A stretch of 14,196 nt of DNA from Holophagales bacterium UBA2201 (GCA_002327305.1 DCUZ01000043.1:26341-40536); one strand, 5' to 3'; numbered from the stretch's first letter, positions 6,723-14,196 are shown. Notes: generated from the letters alone by a model not told the origin. Program-made: numbers and translations.

Positions 6723-6811
6723 ACGGACCCATGCGTCCGCCTATTTATTTCAATCGTAGGGGAGGATTCCTGACATTTCGTACCCCCGGCCATCCTACCG
6801 CTGGTAGGGCG
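6723..6811. repeat. Palindromic repeat, family A, long copy (A1)
   Basis: About 89 bases align with the copy at 6926: CGGACCCATGCGTCCGCC hairpin, then TAT..ATTTCAATCGTAGGGGAGGATTCC (broken by substitutions), then TTTCGTACCCCCGG, then an ATCCTACC...GGTAGG end. It lacks the TAGGGG head present in A2. No reading frame of its own is credible. REP/MITE-like, non-autonomous (inference). Confidence 0.7.
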
Positions 6812-6820
6812 TAAGGGGGA

Positions 6821-6907
6821 AATCGCAATCGGGATCGGAATCGGGAATCGGGCCTCGGGATTCGGTTTTGAAGACGATAGCGATAGCGATGCCGATTCCG
6901 ATGCCGA
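6821..6907. repeat. Degenerate hexamer array forming a long imperfect palindrome
   Basis: The left half repeats ATCGGG/ATCGGA units (6821-6867) and the right half repeats GATAGC, GATGCC and GATTCC units (6873-6907). GGGATCGGAATCGG on the left is nearly the reverse complement of CCGATTCCGATGCC on the right. Confidence 0.55.
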
Positions 6908-6925
6908 GCAGGGAGGCGGGCGACC

Positions 6926-7020
6926 GTAGGGGCGGACCCAAGCGTCCGCCTATCAAATTCGATCGTAGGGGAGGATTCCCCCCATCTCGTACCCCCGGTT
7001 TATCCTCCCGCAGGGTAGGT
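6926..7020. repeat. Palindromic repeat, family A, long copy (A2)
   Basis: This copy has the head GTAGGGG, the hairpin GGCGGAC-CCAAGC-GTCCGCC (7-bp perfect stem), then ATCGTAGGGGAGGATTCC, CTCGTACCCCCGG and ATCCTCCC. GGGGAGGAT can pair with ATCCTCCC further on, giving a second stem. It ends directly before the kelch promoter. Confidence 0.7.
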
Positions 7021-7034
7021 GGGCATGATTATTG

Positions 7035-7065
7035 TATAATCAACATGCGACGCGATCGCAGGAGG
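7035..7065 (+). promoter_or_regulatory. -10 box and ribosome binding site of the kelch gene
   Basis: TATAAT at 7035-7040 would set transcription at about 7047. AGGAGG at 7060-7065 lies six bases before the ATG at 7072 and decides that start. There is no good -35; the expected place falls in the end of repeat A2. Confidence 0.55.
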
Positions 7066-7071
7066 CACCCC

Positions 7072-10000
7072 ATGCGAATGGCGCAACCCGGCTCAAGCAA
7101 GGCGAAATCCGGCACTGAAAGCGGGCGGATGGGGGCATGGATCTCATTATTTATAATCCTATTCGCCGGCCTCTCGTCCGTTTGGGCGGACAGTCCGATG
7201 ACCTTCGAAGACCGGGTTAAGGCCCAGGAGGCCATCGAGCGGGTGTACTACGAGCACCGCATCTGGCCCAAGGAGAACCCGGGACCCAAGCCGCCGTTTG
7301 AGCAAATGATTTCAAAAGCCCAGATCGAGGCCAAGGTAGAGGAATATCTGAAGAAATCAGCCGCGCTGGACAAGTACTGGCAACGGCCGATCCAAGCCGC
7401 CCAACTCCAGGCCGAGATGGATCGGATGGCGAAGCAGACCCAAGACCCAGACACCCTCCGCGAGCTCTTCGCGTCCCTGGACAACAATCCCTTTATAATT
7501 GCTGAATGCCTCGTCCGGCCTCTTTTGGCTGAGAGGTTGATACGGAATTGCTATGCGTATGACTCGCGCCTTAACAGGGACGTGAGGAATAAAGCCAATA
7601 TGGCCTTAGCAGAGCTTACGGCGGAGAATTTCGCTAGCTATTCGGAAGGCAAATACATTAGTGTAAGGTATGTAGTAGGGATTATGCAGTACGAGAATTT
7701 CTATCTTCAATATAACAAAAGTAAAGAGAGCCCGAGAGTTGTGTCGCTCGATGCTGAAGAGTTTGGAAAGATCAAATCTCACTTTGCTCGTCAAAGTGGA
7801 CCACTTTCTATTCGGGAAACCTGCGCAGGGTTTATTATCGAAATGACCGATCGCATTGACAAAGATTCAATTGAGATGAAGACCCTGACCTTCACTAAGC
7901 AGGAATTTGATGATTGGTGGAAATGGAATTCGCGCCGTTATGCCGAGAATAGCCGATGTGGAATTGAAGATACTGACTTTTTTACACTTCCCGCCATTAT
8001 TGCTGAGGATAGCACTTCTTCACAAGGTTACTGGCCCCATAGCGCGTTAAATGATGTGCTTGATGGGCGCATGCTACACACGGCTGTATGGACGGGGATG
8101 GAAATGATCATTTGGGGAGGGGATAGCAATTCCGGTGGGCGCTATAACCCTTCGACGGATTCGTGGATTCCTACATCCATGGGAATCAATACGCCTACGG
8201 CGAGATCTAATCACACTGCCGTTTGGACAGGATCGGAGATGATTATTTGGGGGGGGAGCAAATATGAAGATGGATACGCCAATTATCTCAACACAGGTGG
8301 TCGATACAATCCTTTGACTGACTCGTGGATTCCAACTTCCACAAACGTTAACGCGCTTTCAGCGCGTTCCGAGCATACCGCCGTATGGACGGGAACTGAG
8401 ATGATAATTTGGGGGGGGTGGGACATCAATGTCGGATATTGCAGTACAGGTGCAAGGTTCAATCCCTCAATGGATTCTTGGATCCCCACATCAACGGCTA
8501 TTAATGTGCCATCGAAGCGCTATGCGCATGCAGCGGCATGGACGGGTACGGAAATGATTATTTGGGGAGGCTTCGACGGAAAGAGTTGGCCAAACCTTGG
8601 GGGGCGGTACAATCCCTCAACGGATTCCTGGATTCCCACAAATATCGGAGCCAATGTGCCTCAAGGGCGTTGCATGCCTTCATCTGTCTGGACAGGAAGG
8701 GAAATGATTATCTGGGGAGGAGTCACTGAGGTTTTCAATTATCTTAATACAGGTGGACGGTACAATCCCTCCACCGACTCCTGGGCGCCCACATCCATGG
8801 GGACTGGTGTTCCATCAGCGCGAGGAAGGCACACCGCCGTATGGACTGGAATGGAAATGATTATATGGGGCGGATACGACGACAGCGATGACCTTAACAC
8901 AGGTGGGAGATACGATCCTTCGAGCGATTCTTGGGCTAGCATTTCAACCGGGAATAATGCGCCTTCAGCACGAGAATATCACACGGCCATCTGGACGGGA
9001 ACTGAGATGATAATCTGGGGAGGGCAAACGAGTGGTTCAGATTGGTGGAATCTACTTAACACTGGCGGCCGGTACAATCCATTTTCGGATTCCTGGATTC
9101 CGATCTCGATTGGGGCCAATGTGCCATCGGCCCGTGCAGGACATTCCGCAATATGGACCGGAGCTGAAATGATTGTCTGGGGGGGGACAGATTATCACGG
9201 CAGCCATTTCAATACAGGAGGGAAGTATTTTCCCTCCACGGATTCTTGGTTTTCGACACCCATTGGGGCGAGCACGCCTGTAGGGCGTTATGAGCACACG
9301 GCCGTTTGGACGGGAAAGGAAATGGTTATTTGGGGAGGAGGAACTTTTGCTTCAGATGGTTGGACTGCCTTCAATACTGGTGGGCGATTCGATCCCACTA
9401 TTGATCTTTGGAGCCCAACTTCAATTGGATCCAACGTCCCCCTTTCACGCTACTTTCATTCGGCTGTGTGGTCGGGAATGGAGATGATCGTTTGGGGAGG
9501 CATCCGGGATGATGGTTTCACTTATCTCAACTCGGGAGGGCGATATAATCCATCGACGGATTCATGGATGGCAACATCCACTGGAGACAATGTTCCTTCT
9601 ATGCGCCGTGGGAACGCGGCTGTTTGGACTGGTACGGAAATGATTATTTGGGGCGGCCAACTCTCTGGATCAGCTCATTACTCTAATACAGGTGGAAGGT
9701 ATAATCCCTTATCCGATTCCTGGCTTCCTACCTCAACGAACGGCTACGTACCTTCTGGGCGTTTCTATCCAACAGCCGTGTGGACAGGCTTAGAGATGGT
9801 AATATGGGGTGGAAATAGCGATTCCAATCCATATTATCTCAATTCAGGTGGGCGTTACAATCCCTTATCAAATTCGTGGGTGTCCACGAGTACTGAAGGA
9901 AATGTGCCATCAGGCCGGGCTGTGGCTACGGCTATTTGGACAGGTTCTGATATGATCATCTGGGGAGGTAATTACTATACGAAAGTGCTTAACACGGGAG

Positions 10001-10197
10001 CGCTTTACTCTCCTAAGACCGATTCCTGGGTTCCAACCTCATCGGGAACTGGTGTGGCTTCTGCACGAAGCGGGCATTCCGCAGTATGGACAGGGAATGT
10101 AATGATTGTCTGGGGAGGCGATGGATTATGTCGCCTTGCTTCTGGCGGCATTTATCGGCCCTATTCTTCCCATAATAGGCCAGTGGAAAGGCCTTAG
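7072..10197 (+). CDS. Large exported kelch-repeat protein with SurA-like N-terminal region
   Basis: A 1041-residue predicted exported protein. The ATG at 7072 has AGGAGG at 6-base spacing. Residues 20-39 form a signal peptide with a probable cut after SVWA. Residues about 44-150 are helical and charged (AIERVYYEHRIWPKENPGP, then LRELFASLDNNPFIIAECLVRPLLAERLIRN), resembling the N-terminal helical domain of SurA-type peptidyl-prolyl isomerases, but no PPIase domain follows. Residues about 150-330 are not recognised. From residue 333 there are 14 units of about 50 residues with the pattern R..HTAVWTG.EMIIWGG...NTGGRYNPSTDSW.PTS...NVPSA, a kelch beta-propeller. Fourteen units would make two seven-bladed propellers. 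There is no membrane anchor or sorting signal at the C terminus. The gene is AT-richer than the flanking operons. The ligand or partner is unknown. Confidence 0.85.
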   Translation: MRMAQPGSSKAKSGTESGRMGAWISLFIILFAGLSSVWADSPMTFEDRVKAQEAIERVYYEHRIWPKENPGPKPPFEQMISKAQIEAKVEEYLKKSAALDKYWQRPIQAAQLQAEMDRMAKQTQDPDTLRELFASLDNNPFIIAECLVRPLLAERLIRNCYAYDSRLNRDVRNKANMALAELTAENFASYSEGKYISVRYVVGIMQYENFYLQYNKSKESPRVVSLDAEEFGKIKSHFARQSGPLSIRETCAGFIIEMTDRIDKDSIEMKTLTFTKQEFDDWWKWNSRRYAENSRCGIEDTDFFTLPAIIAEDSTSSQGYWPHSALNDVLDGRMLHTAVWTGMEMIIWGGDSNSGGRYNPSTDSWIPTSMGINTPTARSNHTAVWTGSEMIIWGGSKYEDGYANYLNTGGRYNPLTDSWIPTSTNVNALSARSEHTAVWTGTEMIIWGGWDINVGYCSTGARFNPSMDSWIPTSTAINVPSKRYAHAAAWTGTEMIIWGGFDGKSWPNLGGRYNPSTDSWIPTNIGANVPQGRCMPSSVWTGREMIIWGGVTEVFNYLNTGGRYNPSTDSWAPTSMGTGVPSARGRHTAVWTGMEMIIWGGYDDSDDLNTGGRYDPSSDSWASISTGNNAPSAREYHTAIWTGTEMIIWGGQTSGSDWWNLLNTGGRYNPFSDSWIPISIGANVPSARAGHSAIWTGAEMIVWGGTDYHGSHFNTGGKYFPSTDSWFSTPIGASTPVGRYEHTAVWTGKEMVIWGGGTFASDGWTAFNTGGRFDPTIDLWSPTSIGSNVPLSRYFHSAVWSGMEMIVWGGIRDDGFTYLNSGGRYNPSTDSWMATSTGDNVPSMRRGNAAVWTGTEMIIWGGQLSGSAHYSNTGGRYNPLSDSWLPTSTNGYVPSGRFYPTAVWTGLEMVIWGGNSDSNPYYLNSGGRYNPLSNSWVSTSTEGNVPSGRAVATAIWTGSDMIIWGGNYYTKVLNTGALYSPKTDSWVPTSSGTGVASARSGHSAVWTGNVMIVWGGDGLCRLASGGIYRPYSSHNRPVERP
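8068..10170 (+). repeat. Fourteen tandem kelch-unit coding repeats
   Basis: Repeat period is about 144-162 bases, most conserved over the codons for WTGxEMIIWGG and GGRYNPSTDSW. Thirteen units are complete; the last lacks the DSW strand. Variation is concentrated in the loop between WGG and GGR (about 4-14 residues). Three units carry identical G8 runs (8249-8256, 8411-8418, 9179-9186). Confidence 0.85.
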
Positions 10198-10239
10198 TGG
10201 AGAGAGAGATTCCTGCAAGTAAAAGAGCTCTTTGAGCTG

Positions 10240-10259
10240 CATTCATGAATGGTTTTTTT
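10240..10259 (+). terminator. Weak intrinsic terminator candidate after the kelch gene
   Basis: The 12-base palindrome CATTCATGAATG is followed by GTTTTTTT, 43 bases after the stop codon. The stem can only be four base pairs with a four-base loop, so the T tract is the better part of the signal. Confidence 0.35.
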
Positions 10260-10304
10260 CAACGACCCCACTGTCCCTGGTTATTATAGACTATGGGCAT
10301 TCCG

Positions 10305-10318
10305 CCGGGTCGCCCCTA
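10305..10318. repeat. Family B repeat, partial copy (B0)
   Basis: CCGGGTCGCCCCTA is identical to 11141-11154 and in the same orientation. Its last three bases (CTA) are the reverse of the vapC stop codon TAG. The other palindrome arm is missing here. Confidence 0.6.
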
Positions 10319-10726
10319 AGTTGATACCCTGTCACCCTTAAGATATTCCTGTTTCAGGCCGGTGGAAGAGGCCAGCAGGCCGAAATCCACATCAGCATGA
10401 AGGACAGCGACGTGCCCATAGGCGGCGGCCCCGATCAGCAGATCGGTGGTGGGAAGGGTTTTCCCGGCTTGCTGAAGACGCCGCCCCCACTGCGCGGCCC
10501 GAACGAACACCGCCTCGGAGAGCGGAAGGCACGGCAGGGCGGAAAACATCCCCTCCAGGGCTTCATAGGCGGCATCTTCACGGACTCCCCTGAGGACCTC
10601 GGTGATCACAATGCCGCACACGGCGGCCTCGTCCTTTTCCAGAAGATCGCGGACGCGGGCCTTGATCCCCGCGTTGCCCCGGGGCCTCAGGTATTCGATC
10701 CAGGCGCTGCTGTCAACGAGAAACAT
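10316..10726 (-). CDS. vapC: VapC-type PIN-domain ribonuclease toxin
   Basis: A 136-residue PIN-domain endoribonuclease, the toxin of a VapBC module; family members cut tRNA or rRNA and stop translation. The acidic active site is complete: D5 in MFLVDSSAWIEYL, E43 in ITEVLRG, D95 in LPTTDLLIGA, and D112 (or D114) in LHADVDF. The start is taken at ATG 10726, where AAGGAG lies 10 bases upstream and the conserved FLVDSSAWI begins; a longer frame to 10756 adds 10 residues with no family support. It overlaps the end of the antitoxin gene by 14 bases, so translation is coupled. The stop codon lies within repeat B0. Confidence 0.9.
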   Translation of the reverse strand: MFLVDSSAWIEYLRPRGNAGIKARVRDLLEKDEAAVCGIVITEVLRGVREDAAYEALEGMFSALPCLPLSEAVFVRAAQWGRRLQQAGKTLPTTDLLIGAAAYGHVAVLHADVDFGLLASSTGLKQEYLKGDRVST

Positions 10727-10925
10727 CGCGCCGCCGCTCCTTGAGAAACGTCCCAAGGGTCCACGTCATGTCCACCTTCCCTTCAAAGTCAAGGAGCTTG
10801 CGGGCCCGGCGCCGACGGACGGCCTCCCGCAACGCTTTCTCGACGGCTTCCTTCATGGTGCCTGCGTTGAGGGCCTTGCGGGCCTGGGCCAGAAGTTTCT
10901 TGTCAATGTCGAGCGTTGTGCGCAT
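10713..10925 (-). CDS. vapB: VapB-type antitoxin
   Basis: A 70-residue antitoxin starting MRTTLDIDKKLLAQARKA, the short DNA-binding strand and first helix of ribbon-helix-helix VapB proteins (VapB_antitoxin family). A basic helix follows (EAVEKALREAVRRRRARKLL), then an extended C-terminal segment (about 45-70, FEGKVDMTWTLGTFL) that should wrap the PIN toxin. The ATG at 10925 has a perfect AAGGAGG at 4-base spacing; the frame's upstream extension covers the promoter and is not used. It is first in the operon with vapC. A palindromic operator over the promoter suggests the usual autorepression by the VapBC complex. Confidence 0.9.
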   Translation of the reverse strand: MRTTLDIDKKLLAQARKALNAGTMKEAVEKALREAVRRRRARKLLDFEGKVDMTWTLGTFLKERRRDVSR

Positions 10926-10949
10926 GGCGCCTCCTTGTGCATAATACAA

Positions 10950-10967
10950 TGCATATTAACATATGCA
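10950..10967. promoter_or_regulatory. Probable VapBC operator palindrome
   Basis: A perfect inverted repeat TGCATAT-TAAC-ATATGCA covers the -10 box and part of the spacer. A third half-site TGCATA lies at 10938-10943, giving three ATGCAT-type boxes. The position over the promoter fits autorepression by a ribbon-helix-helix antitoxin. Confidence 0.6.
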
Positions 10968-10982
10968 TGACGATCCCGTCAA
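10953..10982 (-). promoter_or_regulatory. vapBC promoter
   Basis: Minus strand -35 TTGACG (10982-10977), 18-base spacer, -10 TAATAT (10958-10953). The -35 misses consensus at one base. Transcription would start near 10946, before the AAGGAGG of vapB. Confidence 0.6.
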
Positions 10983-11041
10983 GGCCGCGGGCACGGAGGA
11001 AAAGAGTACGGCACCATTCATCCAATCCACTGCCTGCCGCC

Positions 11042-11061
11042 CCGCAGGCTGAAGCCTACGG
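11042..11061. repeat. Palindromic repeat, family C
   Basis: CCGCAGGCT-GA-AGCCTACGG has 9-base arms with one non-Watson-Crick pair. The spacer 10983-11163 holds this element, a heptad array and repeat B1; I see no gene in it. Confidence 0.45.
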
Positions 11062-11071
11062 CTACATCCCA

Positions 11072-11127
11072 CCTGAAACCTGAAACCTGAAACGGAAACC
11101 CGAGACTTTAGACGCGAGACCCGAGAC
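11072..11127. repeat. Degenerate heptanucleotide tandem array
   Basis: Three exact units CTGAAAC are followed by diverged units GGAAACC, CGAGACT, TTAGACG, CGAGACC and CGAGACG. The array ends against palindrome B1. Confidence 0.6.
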
Positions 11128-11130
11128 GGC

Positions 11131-11154
11131 GGGCGACCCACCGGGTCGCCCCTA
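11131..11154. repeat. Family B palindromic repeat, full copy (B1)
   Basis: GGGCGACCC-ACC-GGGTCGCCC is a perfect 9-bp hairpin followed by CTA. Read on the other strand it starts TAGGGGCGACCC, close to the head TAGGGGCGGACCC of family A. It lies 10 bases past the kdsD stop but has no T tract on the minus strand, so it is not a standard intrinsic terminator. Confidence 0.65.
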
Positions 11155-11163
11155 CCAAAACCG

Positions 11164-12120
11164 TTAGAATAATTTAATGCGCCACAGATCGTGCAGATGG
11201 ATGAGGCCGAGGAGCTTCTTCGCCGCGTCGGTGATGAACAGCGAGGTGATGTGCTTCTCCTCGAAGATGCGGAGGGCGTCGGAGGCGAGGGCGTCGGCGG
11301 CGATGGTGCGGGGGTCGGGCTTCATGCAGTCGGCCGCGCTCTTTTGGAGCAGGTGCTCGTCTTTTTGAAGCAGGCGGCGCAGGTCGCCGTCGGAGATGAC
11401 CCCCTTGAGGGCCCCGCGGCCGTCCACCACCGCGGTGATGCCGAACCCCTTGCTCGACATGGCGTAGATGGCGTCCTTCATGGAGGCGTCCAGGAGCACC
11501 CTGGGAAGGGCGTCGCCGGTGTGCATCAGTTCCTCCACCTTCATCAGTTTCTTCCCCAGCGCCCCGCCGGGGTGGCGGAGAGCGAAGTCCTCCTCCCTGA
11601 ACCCCTTCCGGACCAGCAGCGCCATGGAAAGGGCGTCGCCCAGGGCCAGGGTGGCGGTGGTGGAGGCGGTGGGGGCCAGGTTGAGGGGGCAGGCCTCCTT
11701 CGAGACCCCGACATCCAGGTGGACGGCCGAATAGCGGGCCAGGGTGGAGGCCGGGTTGGAGGAGACGCCGACGATGAGGACGCCCATCCGGTGGAGCACC
11801 TCCACGAGTTCGAGGATCTCCTCGGTTTCGCCGGAGTTGGAGACGGCGAGGGCGATGTCCCCCTCGGCCACGATCCCCAGGTCGCCGTGCTTGGCCTCGG
11901 CCGGGTGCATGAAGACGGCGGGGGTGCCGGTGGAGGCCATGGTCGCGGCGATCTTGCGGCAGATGATCCCCGACTTCCCCATCCCCGTGACCACCACCTT
12001 TCCCTTGCACTGGGCCAGCATCTCCACGGCCTTGAGGAAATCGGCGTTGAGGCGGTCCATCACCTTGAGGATGGCGTCCGCTTCCGTCTTGAGGACTTTC
12101 TTCGCCAACTCGATGGTCAT
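11164..12120 (-). CDS. kdsD: D-arabinose-5-phosphate isomerase
   Basis: A 318-residue cytoplasmic enzyme that converts ribulose-5-phosphate to arabinose-5-phosphate, the first step of Kdo synthesis. It has the usual two-part build. The SIS domain (about 1-190) carries TGMGKSG (45-51), HPAEAKHGDLG (72-82), SNSGETEE (94-101), LAPTASTT (148-155) and HPGGALGKKL (183-192). A CBS pair follows (about 195-318) with KGVISDGDLRR (239-249) and LGLIHLHDLWR (304-314). The length is normal for KdsD/KpsF. The ATG at 12120 overlaps the kdsA stop (ATGA), and the open frame running upstream to 12495 is only an extension through kdsA. The kdsD paralogue KpsF is hard to tell apart by sequence, but the link to kdsA favours the core LPS pathway. 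Confidence 0.95.
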   Translation of the reverse strand: MTIELAKKVLKTEADAILKVMDRLNADFLKAVEMLAQCKGKVVVTGMGKSGIICRKIAATMASTGTPAVFMHPAEAKHGDLGIVAEGDIALAVSNSGETEEILELVEVLHRMGVLIVGVSSNPASTLARYSAVHLDVGVSKEACPLNLAPTASTTATLALGDALSMALLVRKGFREEDFALRHPGGALGKKLMKVEELMHTGDALPRVLLDASMKDAIYAMSSKGFGITAVVDGRGALKGVISDGDLRRLLQKDEHLLQKSAADCMKPDPRTIAADALASDALRIFEEKHITSLFITDAAKKLLGLIHLHDLWRIKLF

Positions 12121-12892
12121 GCTTGGAGGGCCTCCCTCACGGCCAGCACCTGGTCCAGGAGGGCGGGCAGGTCGCCCAGGGGAAGCTGGGTGTCCCGGTC
12201 GGACATCGCCCGCGCGGGATCGTCGTGCACCTCGACGAAGAGGCCGTCGATCCCCACGGCCGCGGCGGCGCGGGCCAGGGGGAGGACGAACTGGCGCAGG
12301 CCTCCGGAGGCGCCCCCGGCCCCGCCCGGGAGCTGGAGCGAATGGGTGGCGTCGTAGATGACCCGCACCCCGGTCTCCCTCAACATGAGAAGCGAACGCA
12401 TGTCCACCACCAGGTCGTGATAGCCATGGGTGGCGCCGCGCTCGGTGACGGAGATCTCGTCGGCCCCGGCGCTTTTGACCTTCTCCACGGCCCATTTCAT
12501 GTCGTCGGGGGCCATGAACTGCCCCTTCTTGATGTTGACGGTGCGCCCCGTCCTGCCGGCCGCGACGAGGAGGTCGGTCTGCCGGCAGAGGAAGGCGGGG
12601 ATTTGGAGGATGTCCACCACCCGGGCCGCCGGGGCGGCCTGGCCCGTTTCGTGGATGTCGGTGAGGAGGTGGACGCCGAGGGCGGCCTTGACGGCGGCCA
12701 GTTCCTCGAGCCCCGCATCCAGCCCCGGGCCCCGGTAGGAATCCAGGGCGGTGCGGTTGGCCTTGTCGAAGGAGGCTTTGAAGACCCAGTCCACGGGGTA
12801 CTTCGCGAACACTTCCTTCAGTTTCTCCGCCATGCGGAGGGGGTGGCCCCCCGGTTCCATCACGCAGGGGCCGGCGATGACGAGGAGCTTGC

Positions 12893-12896
<4 letters not shown>
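12117..12896 (-). CDS. kdsA: 3-deoxy-8-phosphooctulonate synthase, metal-dependent type
   Basis: KdsA condenses phosphoenolpyruvate with arabinose-5-phosphate to Kdo-8-phosphate. The 259-residue TIM barrel shows IAGPC (7-11), FKASFDKANR (39-48), SYRGPGL (53-59), QIPAFLCRQTDLL (98-110), NIKKGQFMAP (121-130), TERG (151-154), DATHSLQLPGG (182-192) and SGG (197-199). The metal ligands C11, H185, E222 and D233 are all present and fall at the same numbers as in the Aquifex aeolicus enzyme, so this is the metal-dependent class; E. coli KdsA has Asn instead of the Cys. One oddity is THGYHD (156-161), where many relatives have a Phe-Gly-Tyr-x-Asn pattern. The start overlaps the pyrG stop and the stop overlaps the kdsD start, both ATGA, giving a coupled pyrG-kdsA-kdsD operon. 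Confidence 0.96.

Positions 12897-14196
<1,300 letters not shown>

Larger units (their letters stand above)
6611..7071. other. Gene-free 461-base spacer filled with repeats
   Basis: The stretch holds two copies of palindromic family A (6723-6811, 6926-7020), a degenerate GATCGG-type inverted array between them, the putative minus-strand promoter at its left end, and the plus-strand promoter and ribosome binding site of the kelch gene at its right end. Bases 6623-6722 contain nothing I recognise. Confidence 0.7.

Noticed and set aside
5928..7020. Possible CRISPR array
   Set aside because: Repeats differ in length and sequence, spacers are not uniform, and no cas genes are present.
7035..7047. 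Kelch gene leaderless start at the ATG 7045
   Set aside because: That ATG is not six to seven bases after the TATAAT and has no signal peptide advantage; AGGAGG before 7072 is a clear ribosome binding site.
6868..7071. Upstream 68-codon extension of the kelch frame
   Set aside because: It translates repeat A2 and passes through the -10 box and Shine-Dalgarno; the signal peptide fits the ATG at 7072.
11131..11154. Intrinsic terminator for kdsD
   Set aside because: The hairpin is strong but no T tract follows on the minus strand; it is better explained as a copy of a dispersed palindrome.
11191..12357. 388-codon plus-strand open frame
   Set aside because: Antisense to kdsD and kdsA, both of which show complete family motifs.
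12121..12495. Longer start for kdsD
   Set aside because: The extension lies in kdsA and gives an Arg/Gly-rich shadow; the ATGA overlap at 12117-12120 and the conserved N terminus fix the start.

Overview
The window looks like a chromosomal segment of a high-GC, Gram-negative bacterium. Kdo synthesis genes (kdsA, kdsD) imply a lipopolysaccharide outer membrane, and RNase Y with an Aquifex-type metal-dependent KdsA argues against Enterobacteria-like lineages. The kelch protein, with its SurA-like N-terminal region, resembles proteins I associate with Acidobacteriota. That phylum is an inference, not a demonstrated assignment. Most real genes lie on the minus strand.

Layout. (1) 1-1295, minus: zapA, then a 6S RNA, then the 5' part of rny. 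This is the classical zapA-6S neighbourhood. The zapA promoter directly abuts a GC-rich hairpin that ends the next operon upstream. (2) 1352-5118, minus: an exported M48 metalloprotease with a helical repeat tail, followed by an exported M1 aminopeptidase-like protein. The two are coupled by an ATGA overlap and start at a promoter whose position suggests a leaderless mRNA. (3) 5304-5858, plus: an unrecognised membrane protein of about five helices. (4) 5859-11163: an accessory, mosaic stretch. It holds a nucleotidyltransferase/small-partner pair (minus), a 1041-residue exported kelch-repeat protein (plus, visibly AT-richer than its surroundings), and a VapBC toxin-antitoxin pair (minus). These modules are separated by short palindromic repeats sharing the head GTAGGGGCG(G)ACCC and by degenerate short-period repeats. 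(5) 11164-14196, minus: pyrG (5' end outside the window), kdsA and kdsD, joined by two ATGA overlaps. They supply CTP and the Kdo-8-phosphate pathway, and CTP is also the co-substrate for later Kdo activation.

The points most worth a second look are a perfect 10-bp hairpin that buries the rny ribosome binding site up to its start codon; 14 kelch units (2 x 7) containing three identical G8 tracts; accessory modules bracketed by related palindromes, including 14-bp direct repeats around vapBC, one of which supplies the vapC stop codon; and two promoters placed exactly six bases before an ATG.
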